Below, piece by piece: positions 53,250 through 61,718 of a stretch of DNA of 64,000 bases (positions are counted from its first letter, which is position 1; every line of letters starts with the position of its first letter). The stretch lies in the NCBI GenBank assembly GCA_963708235.1, contig OY970200.1, positions 2,418,001-2,482,000 on the forward strand, in the 5' to 3' direction. The notes beneath the pieces were generated by a model that was not told the DNA's origin, did no database searches, and saw only the letters and a list, made by a program, of their open reading frames with translations. The position numbers were made by a program, and so were the translations under genes. The stretch comes from G963708235 sp963708235 (lineage in GTDB: Bacteria; Actinomycetota; Acidimicrobiia; Spongiisociales; UBA5794).

Positions 53250-54365
53250 CTAAGTGTCCCGAACCTCGATGGTGAACTCGGCCGACGCGGCGTCGCGGGT
53301 GATCACGAACGTCCAGCAGCCCGGCTCGGTGAGTACCCATCCTGTCCCCCACTCGTCGCCGGGTCGCTCCCACAACGAGTCGGTGTGCCGCTTCTGCCAG
53401 ATCGGTTCGACGAGGTCGCCGCTCGGGCTACGGCCGATCACCGCAAAGTCTTCGGTCTCGCCGGTGGCCCGCCACACGATCTTGGTCTCACGGATCGGGC
53501 TGTCAAGGCCCATGTCGGTGGCATCGATCGCCACGGGTTCGCCCTCGAGTTCTCCGACGGTCGCCGGATAGAACAATCCCCACACCTCGATATCGTCCGC
53601 CGAGTCGGCCCGGGCGTCGGGGTTCGGACGACCGGAGGCGAACACGGCCGGCCGGCAGTCGGCCGCCGGTTCCGACGCTTCGATCCATACCGGCTCTGCG
53701 GCAAGCGGGTCCGCCGGCGTGCGGAGTTGATCGGCGGAAATCACCTGCACGGCGCCCGTCCCACTGCAGGCCACGGCGAGCCGCCCGCATCCCCGCTGCA
53801 CCACAAACGCCTCGTAGAGAACCTCCATGGCGATCGGCACCTCGTCATCGGTGGCCCACCGCAACGGGGGAGACAGCCGGAGCGTGGGCATCGTGGTGCC
53901 GACTCCAGGTGTGATCGAAGACGCCATCAGCGCCGCCAGGTCGGGCACCGATGCCGCAACCTCCGGGTACACCGCGATCGACACCGATCCCCCACCGGCG
54001 GGCGCCGTGTAGTCGAGGCCGTCGAGCTTCGCCTCCGATGGACCCCCGTTGGACCCGAACCGGGTGATCCCCATGACCTGGGCCACACCGTCGACGTCGA
54101 CCATCACCACCCCGTTGATCCCCTCGACCACAGCATCCACAGGACGATCGAAGCCGACGGTGTACTCGGTCCCGTCAGGAAGCACACCCGACACCTCGAT
54201 GTCCGACGTCGCTGGGATCACACTCGCCGACGTGGTGTCCGGATCAACCACAGGTACGTCGTCGAAGGCAGCGGTTGCGGAAGGGGCGGCTTCGACGGTC
54301 GCCTGGGCGGCACGGTCGTCAGATGTGCATGAACCGACGAGGATCATCATGAGGACAAAGAGCAC
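53250..54365 (-). CDS. Lipoprotein of unknown function
   Basis: A 371-residue exported protein with signal VLFVLMMILVGSCTSDD, lipobox VGSC (Cys13). The rest is beta-rich with paired cysteines (RGCGRLAVAC; PAADCRP; GCWTFV). No family recognised. It ends 7 bases from the duplicated fragment, which runs convergently. The start GTG 54365 lies 40 bases from the 74-bp tandem repeats, which may contain its control region. Confidence 0.75.
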   Translation of the reverse strand: MLFVLMMILVGSCTSDDRAAQATVEAAPSATAAFDDVPVVDPDTTSASVIPATSDIEVSGVLPDGTEYTVGFDRPVDAVVEGINGVVMVDVDGVAQVMGITRFGSNGGPSEAKLDGLDYTAPAGGGSVSIAVYPEVAASVPDLAALMASSITPGVGTTMPTLRLSPPLRWATDDEVPIAMEVLYEAFVVQRGCGRLAVACSGTGAVQVISADQLRTPADPLAAEPVWIEASEPAADCRPAVFASGRPNPDARADSADDIEVWGLFYPATVGELEGEPVAIDATDMGLDSPIRETKIVWRATGETEDFAVIGRSPSGDLVEPIWQKRHTDSLWERPGDEWGTGWVLTEPGCWTFVITRDAASAEFTIEVRDT

Positions 54366-54404
54366 CGTTCAGCGCATCCTGCATCATCCCACGGCACCTC
54401 ATCT

Positions 54405-54552
54405 GCAGCACCTGCCCGTACACGCGGGTGCGATCGTGACGTCAGCCAGGACGTAGGTGCGTGAAGGACCACTCCATTGCAGCACCTGCTCGTACACGCG
54501 GGTGCGATCGTGACGTCAGCCAGGACGTAGGTGCGTGAAGGACCACTCCATC
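54405..54552. repeat. Two tandem copies of a 74-bp unit
   Basis: Copies at 54405-54478 and 54479-54552 differ at one base (CCTGCCCGTA versus CCTGCTCGTA) over the aligned length. Each contains the palindrome TGACGTCA and GCGGGTGCGATCG. They lie upstream of the lipoprotein gene. The rest of 54366-54677 shows no gene. Confidence 0.93.
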
Positions 54553-54677
54553 GGATGTGGAGCGGAAGCTCGACGGCCCCCGGTGATCTCCTTCTCGATC
54601 GCCGCGGTATCGAGGTCGTCCGGCAGCGCCGGCGAATGAGCGGTGCCACGACCCGCTTCGATGCGTGATCCGGCTGT

Positions 54678-55664
54678 TCAGGTCGGTGGCTCCCTCCGGT
54701 GACCCGCCCCGATCTGCTCGAGCGCCTCGCGGTCGATGGCATCTCCACGCACCACGGCCACCCGAACCGGTGTCGTTGCCCTGAGCGTGGCAGTCCTCGC
54801 CCCACCGGACAGCGCCGCATGTTCACCCAGGATGGCGCCCGGGCCGACGTCGGCCACGATTCGGCCGTCCACTTCTACTTCGAGGATCCCGTCGAGCAGG
54901 AAAAAGAGATCCGTCCCCGGGTCGCCCTGGCGGACCAGGGTGTCGCCAGGTTCGAGCCGCCGCCGGTCGACGCTGTCGACCATCAACGTCGACAGACCAC
55001 GCTCCAGCTCGGATTCGGCCGCTGCCACCAGGATCGGTGTGTCGGCGCCGCCCCACGGGTTGGGGTCGGAATCCCGGGAGCGGTACCACGCCGAGAAGTC
55101 GATCACACCCGACTTCTGCACGAGACGGCCATCGGCGTCGTACACCCAGTGTCGGGGAAACGGGCTGGCGCCGACCAGTTCGTGCTCGCTCGAACCGTCG
55201 GGACGGATGGTGAGCGCCAGGGTGGTCCACACCGGTGGCGGAGAGAGGCCGATCCGTCCCGAGACACCGATCCGGGGAGACGGCAGCGATGTCCGACCAC
55301 CGGAGGTCTGCACGAACCGGACTCCGTCCCCCGCCGGATCGGGACCTTGGACGATCGCCGGATAGCCGATCGTCGGAAACCGCATGTGTGCCGGTCCGAG
55401 ACGCACCAGGGTCGAGCCGATGTAGCCCTGGCCGGTGTGTGCCGCCGCCACCACCTTTCCATCCTCGACATCGACATACGCCGACAATCGGTTGACGAAC
55501 CGCAAGGCGCCACGCTCGGCCTCGGCCACGAAGTCACCCAGGGTGTCCGATGGCGGTTCGTCATAGTGCGTCACCCCGAGCTCGAACGGCAGCGCAACCA
55601 CCGCCGACGAGATCGCCTCGGACGGCAGCCACGAAATCGACGTGACAGACCTTTCAATGCGCAT
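54678..55664 (-). CDS. Conserved protein with C-terminal cyclic-nucleotide-binding domain
   Basis: A 328-residue soluble protein. The N-terminal part (MRIERSVTSISWLPSEAISS; LPFELGVTHYDEPPSDTLGD) resembles a conserved actinobacterial family of unknown role. The C-terminus is a CAP-type cNMP-binding domain: LEPGDTLVRQGDPGTDLFFL, LDGILEVEVDG, and phosphate cassette GAILGEHAALSGGARTATLR, where the last Arg-x-x-x is the ligand contact. No DNA-binding helix follows. ATG 55664 is chosen because conservation starts there. Confidence 0.8.
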   Translation of the reverse strand: MRIERSVTSISWLPSEAISSAVVALPFELGVTHYDEPPSDTLGDFVAEAERGALRFVNRLSAYVDVEDGKVVAAAHTGQGYIGSTLVRLGPAHMRFPTIGYPAIVQGPDPAGDGVRFVQTSGGRTSLPSPRIGVSGRIGLSPPPVWTTLALTIRPDGSSEHELVGASPFPRHWVYDADGRLVQKSGVIDFSAWYRSRDSDPNPWGGADTPILVAAAESELERGLSTLMVDSVDRRRLEPGDTLVRQGDPGTDLFFLLDGILEVEVDGRIVADVGPGAILGEHAALSGGARTATLRATTPVRVAVVRGDAIDREALEQIGAGHRREPPT

Positions 55665-55978
55665 CCTCAACTCCCTCAACCGCACAACCGCCCTAGCGAC
55701 GCTCGGCGAATCAGACCACGGCAGATGTCCGCGTGATGTTCGAGGTCGGAAATATATCCGCCCGATCGAGTCTTTGTGGGCTACTTCGATCTCGACACCT
55801 AGATGTGTGTCGGGCCCACCACGCGCCACCCGCGACATCGCCCGTGCCACTCTCAGGAGACCTGGTGACACTGACTGCGGAGCCGACGTTGCGTCGAACG
55901 TGACGTTCGCAGCGACACCCGAGTCATGGTTGCCGACGACTTGCGACCGCGTGATGCGGGCGGTCCGCAGATTCAGAG
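55665..55978. other. Intergenic region between the cNMP gene and tRNA-Ala
   Basis: No gene or recognisable promoter boxes. It includes the AT-rich patch AATATATCC near 55750. Confidence 0.4.
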
Positions 55979-56055
55979 TGGTGGAGGTGACGGGATTTGA
56001 ACCCGTGACTTCTTCGTTGCGAACGAAGCGCTCTGCCGAGCTGAGCTACACCCCC
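55979..56055 (-). tRNA. tRNA-Ala (CGC anticodon)
   Basis: A 77-nt tRNA including an encoded CCA. Acceptor GGGGGTG/CACCTCC has the G3:U70 pair that identifies alanine tRNAs, discriminator A. The D-arm is TAGCTCAGCTCGGCAGAGC, the anticodon stem CTTCG/CGAAG has loop TTCGCAA, and the T-arm is ACGGGTTCAAATCCCGT. Its 3' half is repeated at 52655-52706. Confidence 0.95.
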
Positions 56056-56079
56056 GAGTCGGGTCGATTGTAGCGCAGG

Positions 56080-56736
56080 CTACCGCGGTGCCACCGTCAC
56101 GGCTGAGGGTCCGGGGAGGCGGCGTCGAGGGTGCGCCGCACCCGCTCCTGGACCACGGTCATGGTCAGGTCGGCACGGCTGCGCTCGATGAGGGATCGGG
56201 CGACATCGGTGGTCCGGCGGAGCGCCCCGGTCATCCCGTCGGGATAGTCGAGAGCGGTGAGCAGCGTGATGATTTCCTCCATCCGGCGGAAGGTCGCCTC
56301 GGCGTCGTCGATCGCTCCGGCACGGAGCTGGTCGAGGAGTCGTCGGCGGAGCTCCCCACGGCCTCACCGAGTCCTTGAGGAAGGGGATGGCGTCGAGCCC
56401 GATCTCGGCCGGTGTCGGCAGCTCACGACCCTCGAGCAGTGCTGCCGTGATCACGGCCTCGGCGTATTCCTTGACGGCGTCGTAGAAGAACCCGGCGTAA
56501 TAGATGTCCCGGTGTTCACCGAGCGGCTCCTCGGCTTCGGCGATCAGCACCCGGACCTCGGCCAGCAGCGCCTCGGCACGTTCCGGCTCGTTGCGGTGAA
56601 GCGACCGGATCGCATTCGCCGAGTCGCGGATGATCCGCCGGCAGTTCTTGAGAGCCAGCTCCCGGGCTTCGAACTTGGCGTCGAGTTCGCTGCGCACCGC
56701 CACCTCGATCCGATCGAGGTCCTCGGCGGCGCTCAC
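56080..56736 (-). CDS. Translin-like protein, 5' part before frameshift
   Basis: Starts VSAAEDLDRIEVAVRSELDA; the helical translin pattern follows: ALKNCRRIIRDSANAIRSLH and YYAGFFYDAVKEYAEAVITA. Translin-type proteins are all-helical nucleic-acid-binding octamers; prokaryotic members are of uncertain role. Similarity holds to LDAIPFLKD (about residue 122). The present frame then turns into a Pro/Arg-rich artefact. The true continuation is in another frame ending at 56097. GTG start 56736. Confidence 0.68.
   Translation of the reverse strand: MSAAEDLDRIEVAVRSELDAKFEARELALKNCRRIIRDSANAIRSLHRNEPERAEALLAEVRVLIAEAEEPLGEHRDIYYAGFFYDAVKEYAEAVITAALLEGRELPTPAEIGLDAIPFLKDSVRPWGAPPTTPRPAPCRSDRRRRGDLPPDGGNHHAAHRSRLSRRDDRGAPPDHRCRPIPHRAQPCRPDHDRGPGAGAAHPRRRLPGPSAVTVAPR
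56097..56282 (-). CDS. Translin-like protein, 3' part after frameshift
   Basis: Continues the translin fold: MEEIITLLTALDYPDGMTGA and RRTTDVARSLIERSRADLTM, ending DAASPDPQP. Upstream in this frame GELRRRLLDQLRAGAIDDAE has no start. Restoring one C near 56369 (GACCTC for GACTC) and one G near 56355 gives LGEAVGELRRR and a 642-nt, 213-residue gene from 56736. Two nearby one-base losses in C/G runs suggest read error. Confidence 0.66.
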   Translation of the reverse strand: MEEIITLLTALDYPDGMTGALRRTTDVARSLIERSRADLTMTVVQERVRRTLDAASPDPQP

Positions 56737-56855
56737 GGGATTGGGCTCACGGGATTGGGCTCACGAGATTGCGCTCACCAGATCGGCCGACCTGGTGGAA
56801 CTCGGTTTGTGCTGGTTCATCGGACTGGACCGGCGTGCAGGACCGCCGCAAGCGG

Positions 56856-57290
56856 TCAGCCGGCGACGATCCGAACCGAGGCGTTGTCGGATTCGTAGAC
56901 CGGCTCCGCCGCCCGGGGCAGCTCGACGACCGACGCCCGCACCGGGGTGCCCTGCTGGGCGACCAGGAGCAGGGTCACGTAGCCGGCGAGTGCGATGTCG
57001 AAACCGATGGTGATGGCGAGCCAGGCGGTGCTGGACTGCATCACGGCGATGGCGAGCGACACCACGGCTCCGGCGGCGATGCCGGCGAGTATGCGCCGAC
57101 GCCGCATACCGCTGCGCCGACGCTGCAGTACGTGCTGGGAATCGGAAGCCGAGACCGACGCCAACAGGTTCTTCGATCGGGCGAAATTCCTGGTGCTCGA
57201 CATCGGCGCCTGACGGCGGCCGTCCAGCAACGACGGCAGCAGGAAGGCGGCCCATATGCCAGCTATAAGGATAAAGGCGAATATATGCAT
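56856..57290 (-). CDS. GlpR-like small membrane protein
   Basis: A 144-residue protein with an N-terminal transmembrane helix (MHIFAFILIAGIWAAFLLPS), a cytoplasmic Ser/Arg segment (SSTRNFARSKNLLASVSASD), two further helices (ILAGIAAGAVVSLAIAVMQS; IGFDIALAGYVTLLLVAQQG) and a short tail. Layout and the neighbouring MoeA-like gene recall GlpR, the membrane receptor of the gephyrin-like cell division protein Glp in corynebacteria. That link is inference from topology and context. Confidence 0.65.
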   Translation of the reverse strand: MHIFAFILIAGIWAAFLLPSLLDGRRQAPMSSTRNFARSKNLLASVSASDSQHVLQRRRSGMRRRRILAGIAAGAVVSLAIAVMQSSTAWLAITIGFDIALAGYVTLLLVAQQGTPVRASVVELPRAAEPVYESDNASVRIVAG

Positions 57291-57373
57291 GAAGTTGGTT
57301 CCCTCACTCCGCTCCGCAGCCAGGCTAAGCCGGCCACCTCGTCAGACCAAGGATTGAGTGGTCTTTTGATTGG

Positions 57374-57856
57374 TCAGCGAACATTGTGGTCGGTGCTCGC
57401 GGCAACTAGCAACTCGACCGCATGCTTCAGGGCCGGTGCGATCACCGCCAACGACTCCGTGGCGCCCCTCACCGAGCCCGGAAGATTGACGATGAGCGAC
57501 CCTCCGACGATGCCGCAGACCCCCCGCGACAACATCCCGTGGGGGTTCACCCCGAAGGTGGCGGACCGCATGGCCTCGGCGAGTCCGGGGGCGTCACGCT
57601 CGATCACGGTTCTGGTCGCCTCCGGGGTCAGGTCCCGGGGGCTGAACCCGGTCCCTCCGGTGGTGACCACCAACGAAGCCCGGTCGGTGAGCCTGCGGAG
57701 CGCCTCGGCGACCGGATCGACCCCGTCGGCGACCACCTCGGCGTCGGTGGTGTCGAAGCCGAGTTCGACGAGGGCGGCGACGACCGCCGGGCCGGACGAG
57801 TCAATCGCCTCCCCACGACTCACCCGATCGGAGACGGTGAGCACGGCCGCCTTCAT
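57374..57856 (-). CDS. mog: Molybdopterin adenylyltransferase (MogA/MoaB family)
   Basis: A 160-residue MoCF-biosynthesis fold protein: LTVSDRVSRGEAIDSSGPAV (about 6-25), LVVTTGGTGFSPRDLTPEAT (the GGTG and DxTPE signature) and GSLIVNLPGSVRGATESLAV. It adenylates molybdopterin before molybdenum insertion. The ATG overlaps the moaC stop (ATGA). It is the third gene of a plsY-moeA-moaC-mog run. Confidence 0.92.
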   Translation of the reverse strand: MKAAVLTVSDRVSRGEAIDSSGPAVVAALVELGFDTTDAEVVADGVDPVAEALRRLTDRASLVVTTGGTGFSPRDLTPEATRTVIERDAPGLAEAMRSATFGVNPHGMLSRGVCGIVGGSLIVNLPGSVRGATESLAVIAPALKHAVELLVAASTDHNVR

Positions 57857-58353
57857 CGGTGCCACTCCCCCGACCTCCCCCCGGACTTGGCGAGCAGTTG
57901 CACCGGCCCGATGCTGACCGACCGGTCGACGCCCTTGACCATGTCGTAGAGGGTGACGGCACCGATCGAGGCGGCGGTGATCGCCTCCATTTCCACCCCG
58001 GTGGGACCGGTGACGCCGACCTCGACCTCGATACGGGCACCGTTTGCGGTGCGCTCGATACGGACGTCGACGGCGTCGACCCCGAGCGGGTGACACAGCG
58101 GTATGAGATCGGAGGTCCGTTTTGCCGCCATCACGGCGGCGACCCGGACCGTGGCGAGGGCGTCGCCTTTGGCAAGACCACCGGCGAACACCAGATCGGC
58201 GACGGCGTCATCGAGCACGACAAAGGCCTCTGCGGTGGCGCGGCGGCGAGTGCGGTCCTTGTCCCCGACGTCGACCATCCGCACCGACCCGGTGTCGTCG
58301 AGATGGGTCAACTTCGGTTCGGGGGACGTCGGGTCATGCGTCGCATCATCCAT
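57853..58353 (-). CDS. moaC: Cyclic pyranopterin monophosphate synthase MoaC
   Basis: A 166-residue enzyme of molybdenum cofactor synthesis acting after MoaA. Signature elements: MVDVGDKDRTRRRATAEAFV, AAKRTSDLIPLCHPLGVDAV (active-site CHP region), VGVTGPTGVEMEAITAASIG and LYDMVKGVDRSVSIG. It overlaps moeA by 8 bases and mog by ATGA. No moaA or moaE is in view. Confidence 0.95.
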   Translation of the reverse strand: MDDATHDPTSPEPKLTHLDDTGSVRMVDVGDKDRTRRRATAEAFVVLDDAVADLVFAGGLAKGDALATVRVAAVMAAKRTSDLIPLCHPLGVDAVDVRIERTANGARIEVEVGVTGPTGVEMEAITAASIGAVTLYDMVKGVDRSVSIGPVQLLAKSGGRSGEWHR

Positions 58354-59596
58354 CGGGCGTCTCCTCGGGTCGGGTGGCCGGCTGACGGAACAGTTCGAGC
58401 GTCACCGCACCACCTGGTTCAACCACATCGGTCCCCCGACCGACGACGGCGAATGCGTTGGCGGCCGCCATTGCCGACAGCACATTCGACGACTGACCTC
58501 CGGCGGATTGCGCCCACCACGATCCGTCCGGGTCCATGGTGGCCACCACCCGGACGAACACATCTTTCTCCGGGTCGGTGCGGGCGCCATCGATGAGGAT
58601 CCCGGGAACCCGGGGACGAAACCGTGCGGTGGCACCCATCATCTTGAGCAACGCCGGTCGGAGGTACTGCTCGAAGGCGACGAACACCGACACCGGGTTC
58701 CCCGGCAGCCCGAAGAACGGGACCATGTCGCCTCCGTCACGCGCCAGGGCGCCGAACCCGAACGGTTTGGCGGGTTGCATCGCCACCTTCCAGAACTCCA
58801 CCGTGCCGAGGGCGGCCAGTTCCTCCTTGACCACGTCGTGGTCGCCCATCGATACCCCGCCGCTGGTCACCACCACATCGGCGGCAACGGCGTCGGCAAT
58901 GGCGCGGCGCAGGTCGGCGGCGTCGTCGGCGACGATCCCGAGATCGAGCAAGTCGACGCCCAGTTCGGTGAGCAGCCCGACCAGCAGGGGGCGGTTGGCG
59001 TCGCGGATCTGACCGGGGGCGAGATCGCCGGTGTCGGGCGGGACGATCTCGTCACCGGTCGACATCACCGCCACCAGCGGGCGGCGATGGACCAGCGGCG
59101 TCACCTCGCCCAACGAGGCGAGCACCCCGAGGTGAGCCGGACCGAGACGCTCCCCGGCGGTGAGCACGGTGTCCCCCGCGGCGATGTCGCCGCCGATGGG
59201 ACGGATCGCCGAACCGGCGTCGGCCGGCGTGACGATGCGCACCGTGTCGGGCTCGGGATTCTCGGTGTCCTCGACCTTGACCACGGCTGCGGTCCCGTTC
59301 GGCAGCGGTGCACCGGTCATCACCTTGATGGCGGCACCCGGGCGCAGCGTCGCCACCGGCACCGCCCCGGCGGCGACGTGTTCGATCACATCGAGTACGA
59401 CACCGGGCTTGGCGATGTCCTCGACGGACACGGCGTACCCGTCGACCGCCGAGTTGGCGAAAGGCGGAACCGGGTGGGAGGCGGTCACCGGCGCCGCCAG
59501 AACCAGTCCCAGACACCGGCTCAACGGTGCCCGGATCGCAGGCAGCGGTGAGACGGCTGCAAGAACCTCCCTCTGGGCGTCACGGAGCGGCTTCAC
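58346..59596 (-). CDS. moeA: MoeA/gephyrin-like molybdopterin molybdenumtransferase
   Basis: A 416-residue MoeA-family protein: HPVPPFANSAVDGYAVSVED, MTGAPLPNGTAAVVKVEDTE, VAVMSTGDEIVPPDTGDLAP, VVTSGGVSMGDHDVVKEELA and FGLPGNPVSVFVAFEQYLRP. MoeA inserts Mo into adenylated molybdopterin. In corynebacteria a paralogue, Glp, acts in division; with a GlpR-like gene nearby, either role or both is possible. GTG 59596 overlaps the plsY stop (GTGA). Confidence 0.92.
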   Translation of the reverse strand: MKPLRDAQREVLAAVSPLPAIRAPLSRCLGLVLAAPVTASHPVPPFANSAVDGYAVSVEDIAKPGVVLDVIEHVAAGAVPVATLRPGAAIKVMTGAPLPNGTAAVVKVEDTENPEPDTVRIVTPADAGSAIRPIGGDIAAGDTVLTAGERLGPAHLGVLASLGEVTPLVHRRPLVAVMSTGDEIVPPDTGDLAPGQIRDANRPLLVGLLTELGVDLLDLGIVADDAADLRRAIADAVAADVVVTSGGVSMGDHDVVKEELAALGTVEFWKVAMQPAKPFGFGALARDGGDMVPFFGLPGNPVSVFVAFEQYLRPALLKMMGATARFRPRVPGILIDGARTDPEKDVFVRVVATMDPDGSWWAQSAGGQSSNVLSAMAAANAFAVVGRGTDVVEPGGAVTLELFRQPATRPEETPDG

Positions 59597-60174
59597 CGGG
59601 TATCGATCTTCCGCTCTCCGCCGCCGACCAGGCGGCCGATGTTGCCGCTGTGGCGGAGGATCACCACGGCGGCGATGGCTGCGGACAGCAATAGCGGCAG
59701 CCCCCGGAACCCGCTGATGGCGAAGATCGGGACATACAACGCCATGGCGACCAGTGATGCCACCGATGCGGTGCGGGTCACCGCAACGGCGGTGCCCCAT
59801 CCGGCGGCGAGCAGGATCCCGCCGACGGGGACCAGCCAGAGGGCGGCGCCGATGGCGGTGGCGACCCCGCGACCGCCCCGGAAGCGGTGCCACACGGGAA
59901 ACACATGGCCGAGAACGGCCGCCAGACCGCAGGCCACGCCGAGCGTGGGGTCACCCAGCGTCGAGCCGAGTGCCGCAGCCGCCAGGCCCTTGGCGGCGTC
60001 TCCCAACATCACCACGGCGGCGGCACGGGTACCGAGCGTGCGGAAGACATTCGAGGTGCCCGGGTTCCCACTCCCGCTCTCGTAGATGTCGACACCGAGG
60101 GCGCGGGGGACGATGACGCCGAAATCGACGCTGCCGAGGCCGTAGGCGAGGATGAGCGCAAGGATCTCGGTCAC
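59593..60174 (-). CDS. plsY: Acyl-phosphate glycerol-3-phosphate acyltransferase
   Basis: First acylation step of phospholipid synthesis, 193-residue integral membrane protein. Motifs: DIYESGSGNPGTSNVFRTLG (motif 1), FPVWHRFRGGRGVATAIGAA (motif 2) and ILRHSGNIGRLVGGGERK (motif 3). It starts at GTG 60174 (VTEILALILAYGLGSVDFGV); the longer open frame upstream lacks similarity. It is the first gene of the moeA-moaC-mog run. Confidence 0.94.
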   Translation of the reverse strand: MTEILALILAYGLGSVDFGVIVPRALGVDIYESGSGNPGTSNVFRTLGTRAAAVVMLGDAAKGLAAAALGSTLGDPTLGVACGLAAVLGHVFPVWHRFRGGRGVATAIGAALWLVPVGGILLAAGWGTAVAVTRTASVASLVAMALYVPIFAISGFRGLPLLLSAAIAAVVILRHSGNIGRLVGGGERKIDTR

Positions 60175-60613
60175 GCCGCCGAGTCTAGGAAGCCGGTACC
60201 CGACAGGGATTCGAGGCCATCGATGACCGGCGACGACAAGTTGCGTGGACACGACACCCAGGTGGGCGTAGAGTGGACGACTTGAAGGAAGTTGGCGTGA
60301 CTGTCCTGATCCCACCATCCCAGGTGGATGTTCCGAGCCGTTTGGCGTGCGGAACGAGTGCCGGTGCTCCGGTCCAGGACCCACTTCATCCTTCTAAGTT
60401 CCTCCCCCCCGGCCGAACGCAAGTCCCCCCACCATTCCCCCTGCTTGCGTGAGGCGCCCTCCCTCCTTCGGGAGGGGGGGTTGGGGAGGCACTTTCCTCG
60501 TGGCCGTTCGAACCATCGGACGGCGCATACCCGACACACCCTGGTAGCCGGAAAGACGGCGGACCTGACAGGAGGGTTCTCGCCGATGGTGTGATGGTCT
60601 ACGTTGCCGGGAG
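60175..60613. other. Intergenic region with a GC-rich hairpin
   Basis: No gene supported; long open frames reflect composition. It separates divergent plsY and the SAF-domain gene and contains the hairpin at 60457-60480. Confidence 0.55.
60457..60480. repeat. 10-bp stem hairpin with TTCG loop
   Basis: CCCTCCCTCC-TTCG-GGAGGGGGGG pairs over ten positions (one G:T). It is very stable on RNA but has no T-run on either side, so it is probably part of a dispersed G/C-rich repeat element rather than a terminator. Confidence 0.7.
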
Positions 60614-61132
60614 ATGTTCTGGTTCTCCCGACCTGCGTATATCCGATGGGCCCTTGCGGCGCTGATCCTGGTGGCCGCCGCCGTGATCGACCTTGCCGGG
60701 CGGGCCCGCGTGCCCTACCCGTTCCTCACCTCGGCGGTGCCGACAGGTGCGGTGGTAACCCCCTCCGATGTCACCTGGCGGGACATTCCGGCCGGTCTAT
60801 TGCCACCGGCGCCGGCGGTCGAGGGGGCCGCCGCCGTCGATCTCTCCCCCGGCGACCCACTGCTCGCTGCGAGTCTCACCACATCGGGCGACATCCCGCC
60901 GGGCTGGTGGTCGGTGCCGGTCGAGCTTCCCGACACGGTAGGTCCGGGTACCGCGGTGCGCCTGGTGGCGGTCGACCCCGCCGTCGACACCGAAGGGATC
61001 GTCGCCCATCCCGCCACCACGGGTACGTTCGCCATGGCGTCACCCGGGCTGGTTGCGGTGCCACCGGAGACCGCCGGCAGCGTCGCCGTCGCCGCCGCCA
61101 ACGGAACGCTGCTGGTGCTCATCGGCACCTGA
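60614..61132 (+). CDS. SAF-domain membrane-anchored protein
   Basis: A 172-residue protein. One N-terminal transmembrane helix (WALAALILVAAAVIDLAGRA, about 12-31) is followed by a SAF-type beta-clip domain (VPTGAVVTPSDVTWRDIPAG; PGDPLLAASLTTSGDIPPGW). SAF domains occur in CpaB pilus and FlgA flagellar proteins. No pilus genes adjoin it. The upstream GGGAG touches the ATG, so the start is not well placed. Confidence 0.75.
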   Translation: MFWFSRPAYIRWALAALILVAAAVIDLAGRARVPYPFLTSAVPTGAVVTPSDVTWRDIPAGLLPPAPAVEGAAAVDLSPGDPLLAASLTTSGDIPPGWWSVPVELPDTVGPGTAVRLVAVDPAVDTEGIVAHPATTGTFAMASPGLVAVPPETAGSVAVAAANGTLLVLIGT

Positions 61133-61286
61133 ACCGGGCCCGGATCGACCGGTGCTCGCCAGATGATCGGACCGGGTCGAGTTTGACCAGGAATCCGTTC
61201 CGGCACATGATGTCCCGGTGCGGTCAGTCGGCGAGCCCGTCCGACCACGCCCGACCCGACTCCCACCCTGAAAGCCCAAGATCGCC

Positions 61287-61709
61287 ATGGCCCTGTTCAA
61301 GCGGAAGACCAAGCCCGTCAAGATTTCGAGTCTCGCCGAGCTGGAGCCGATGTTGGAGACCGGTCAGCCGGTGTTTCTCGACCTGTTCCAGACGAGCTGC
61401 CGGAACTGCAAGATCATGGACGGCATCGTCAACGAGCTCGCCGACGAGTACGGGGACAGCGCCCATGTGGTCAAGGTCGATGTCGGAGCGGTCCCGGGAG
61501 CCATCGAACAGTTTGCGGTCCGCTCCACCCCCACCTTTGTCATCCTGGGCCGGGCACCGGTCAAGCGCAACAAGAAGCAGCGACGGGAGCCGGTCGACGC
61601 CGACCGCCCGGTGACCCAGCGGTGGCGCACCTCGGGTCTGGTGAAGAAGGACGCCCTGGAGCGGGTGCTCGAATCCAACGGAGCACGGCGCCGGGCCGTC
61701 GACGCCTGA
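61287..61709 (+). CDS. Thioredoxin-fold protein with SCRNCK motif
   Basis: A 140-residue protein without signal peptide. The thioredoxin core is seen as VFLDLFQTSCRNCKIMDGIV (CxxC with Arg-Asn between), VVKVDVGAVPGAIEQFAVRS and the cis-Pro loop STPTFVIL. The tail is basic (RNKKQRREP). It probably reduces or isomerises disulfides in the cytoplasm; the partner is unknown. Confidence 0.82.
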   Translation: MALFKRKTKPVKISSLAELEPMLETGQPVFLDLFQTSCRNCKIMDGIVNELADEYGDSAHVVKVDVGAVPGAIEQFAVRSTPTFVILGRAPVKRNKKQRREPVDADRPVTQRWRTSGLVKKDALERVLESNGARRRAVDA

Positions 61710-61718
61710 GATACCGGC

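Noticed and set aside
60171..60539. Minus-strand frame through the TTCG hairpin
   Set aside because: The protein is made of repeat-derived Pro/Arg/Glu runs and overlaps the plsY start region.
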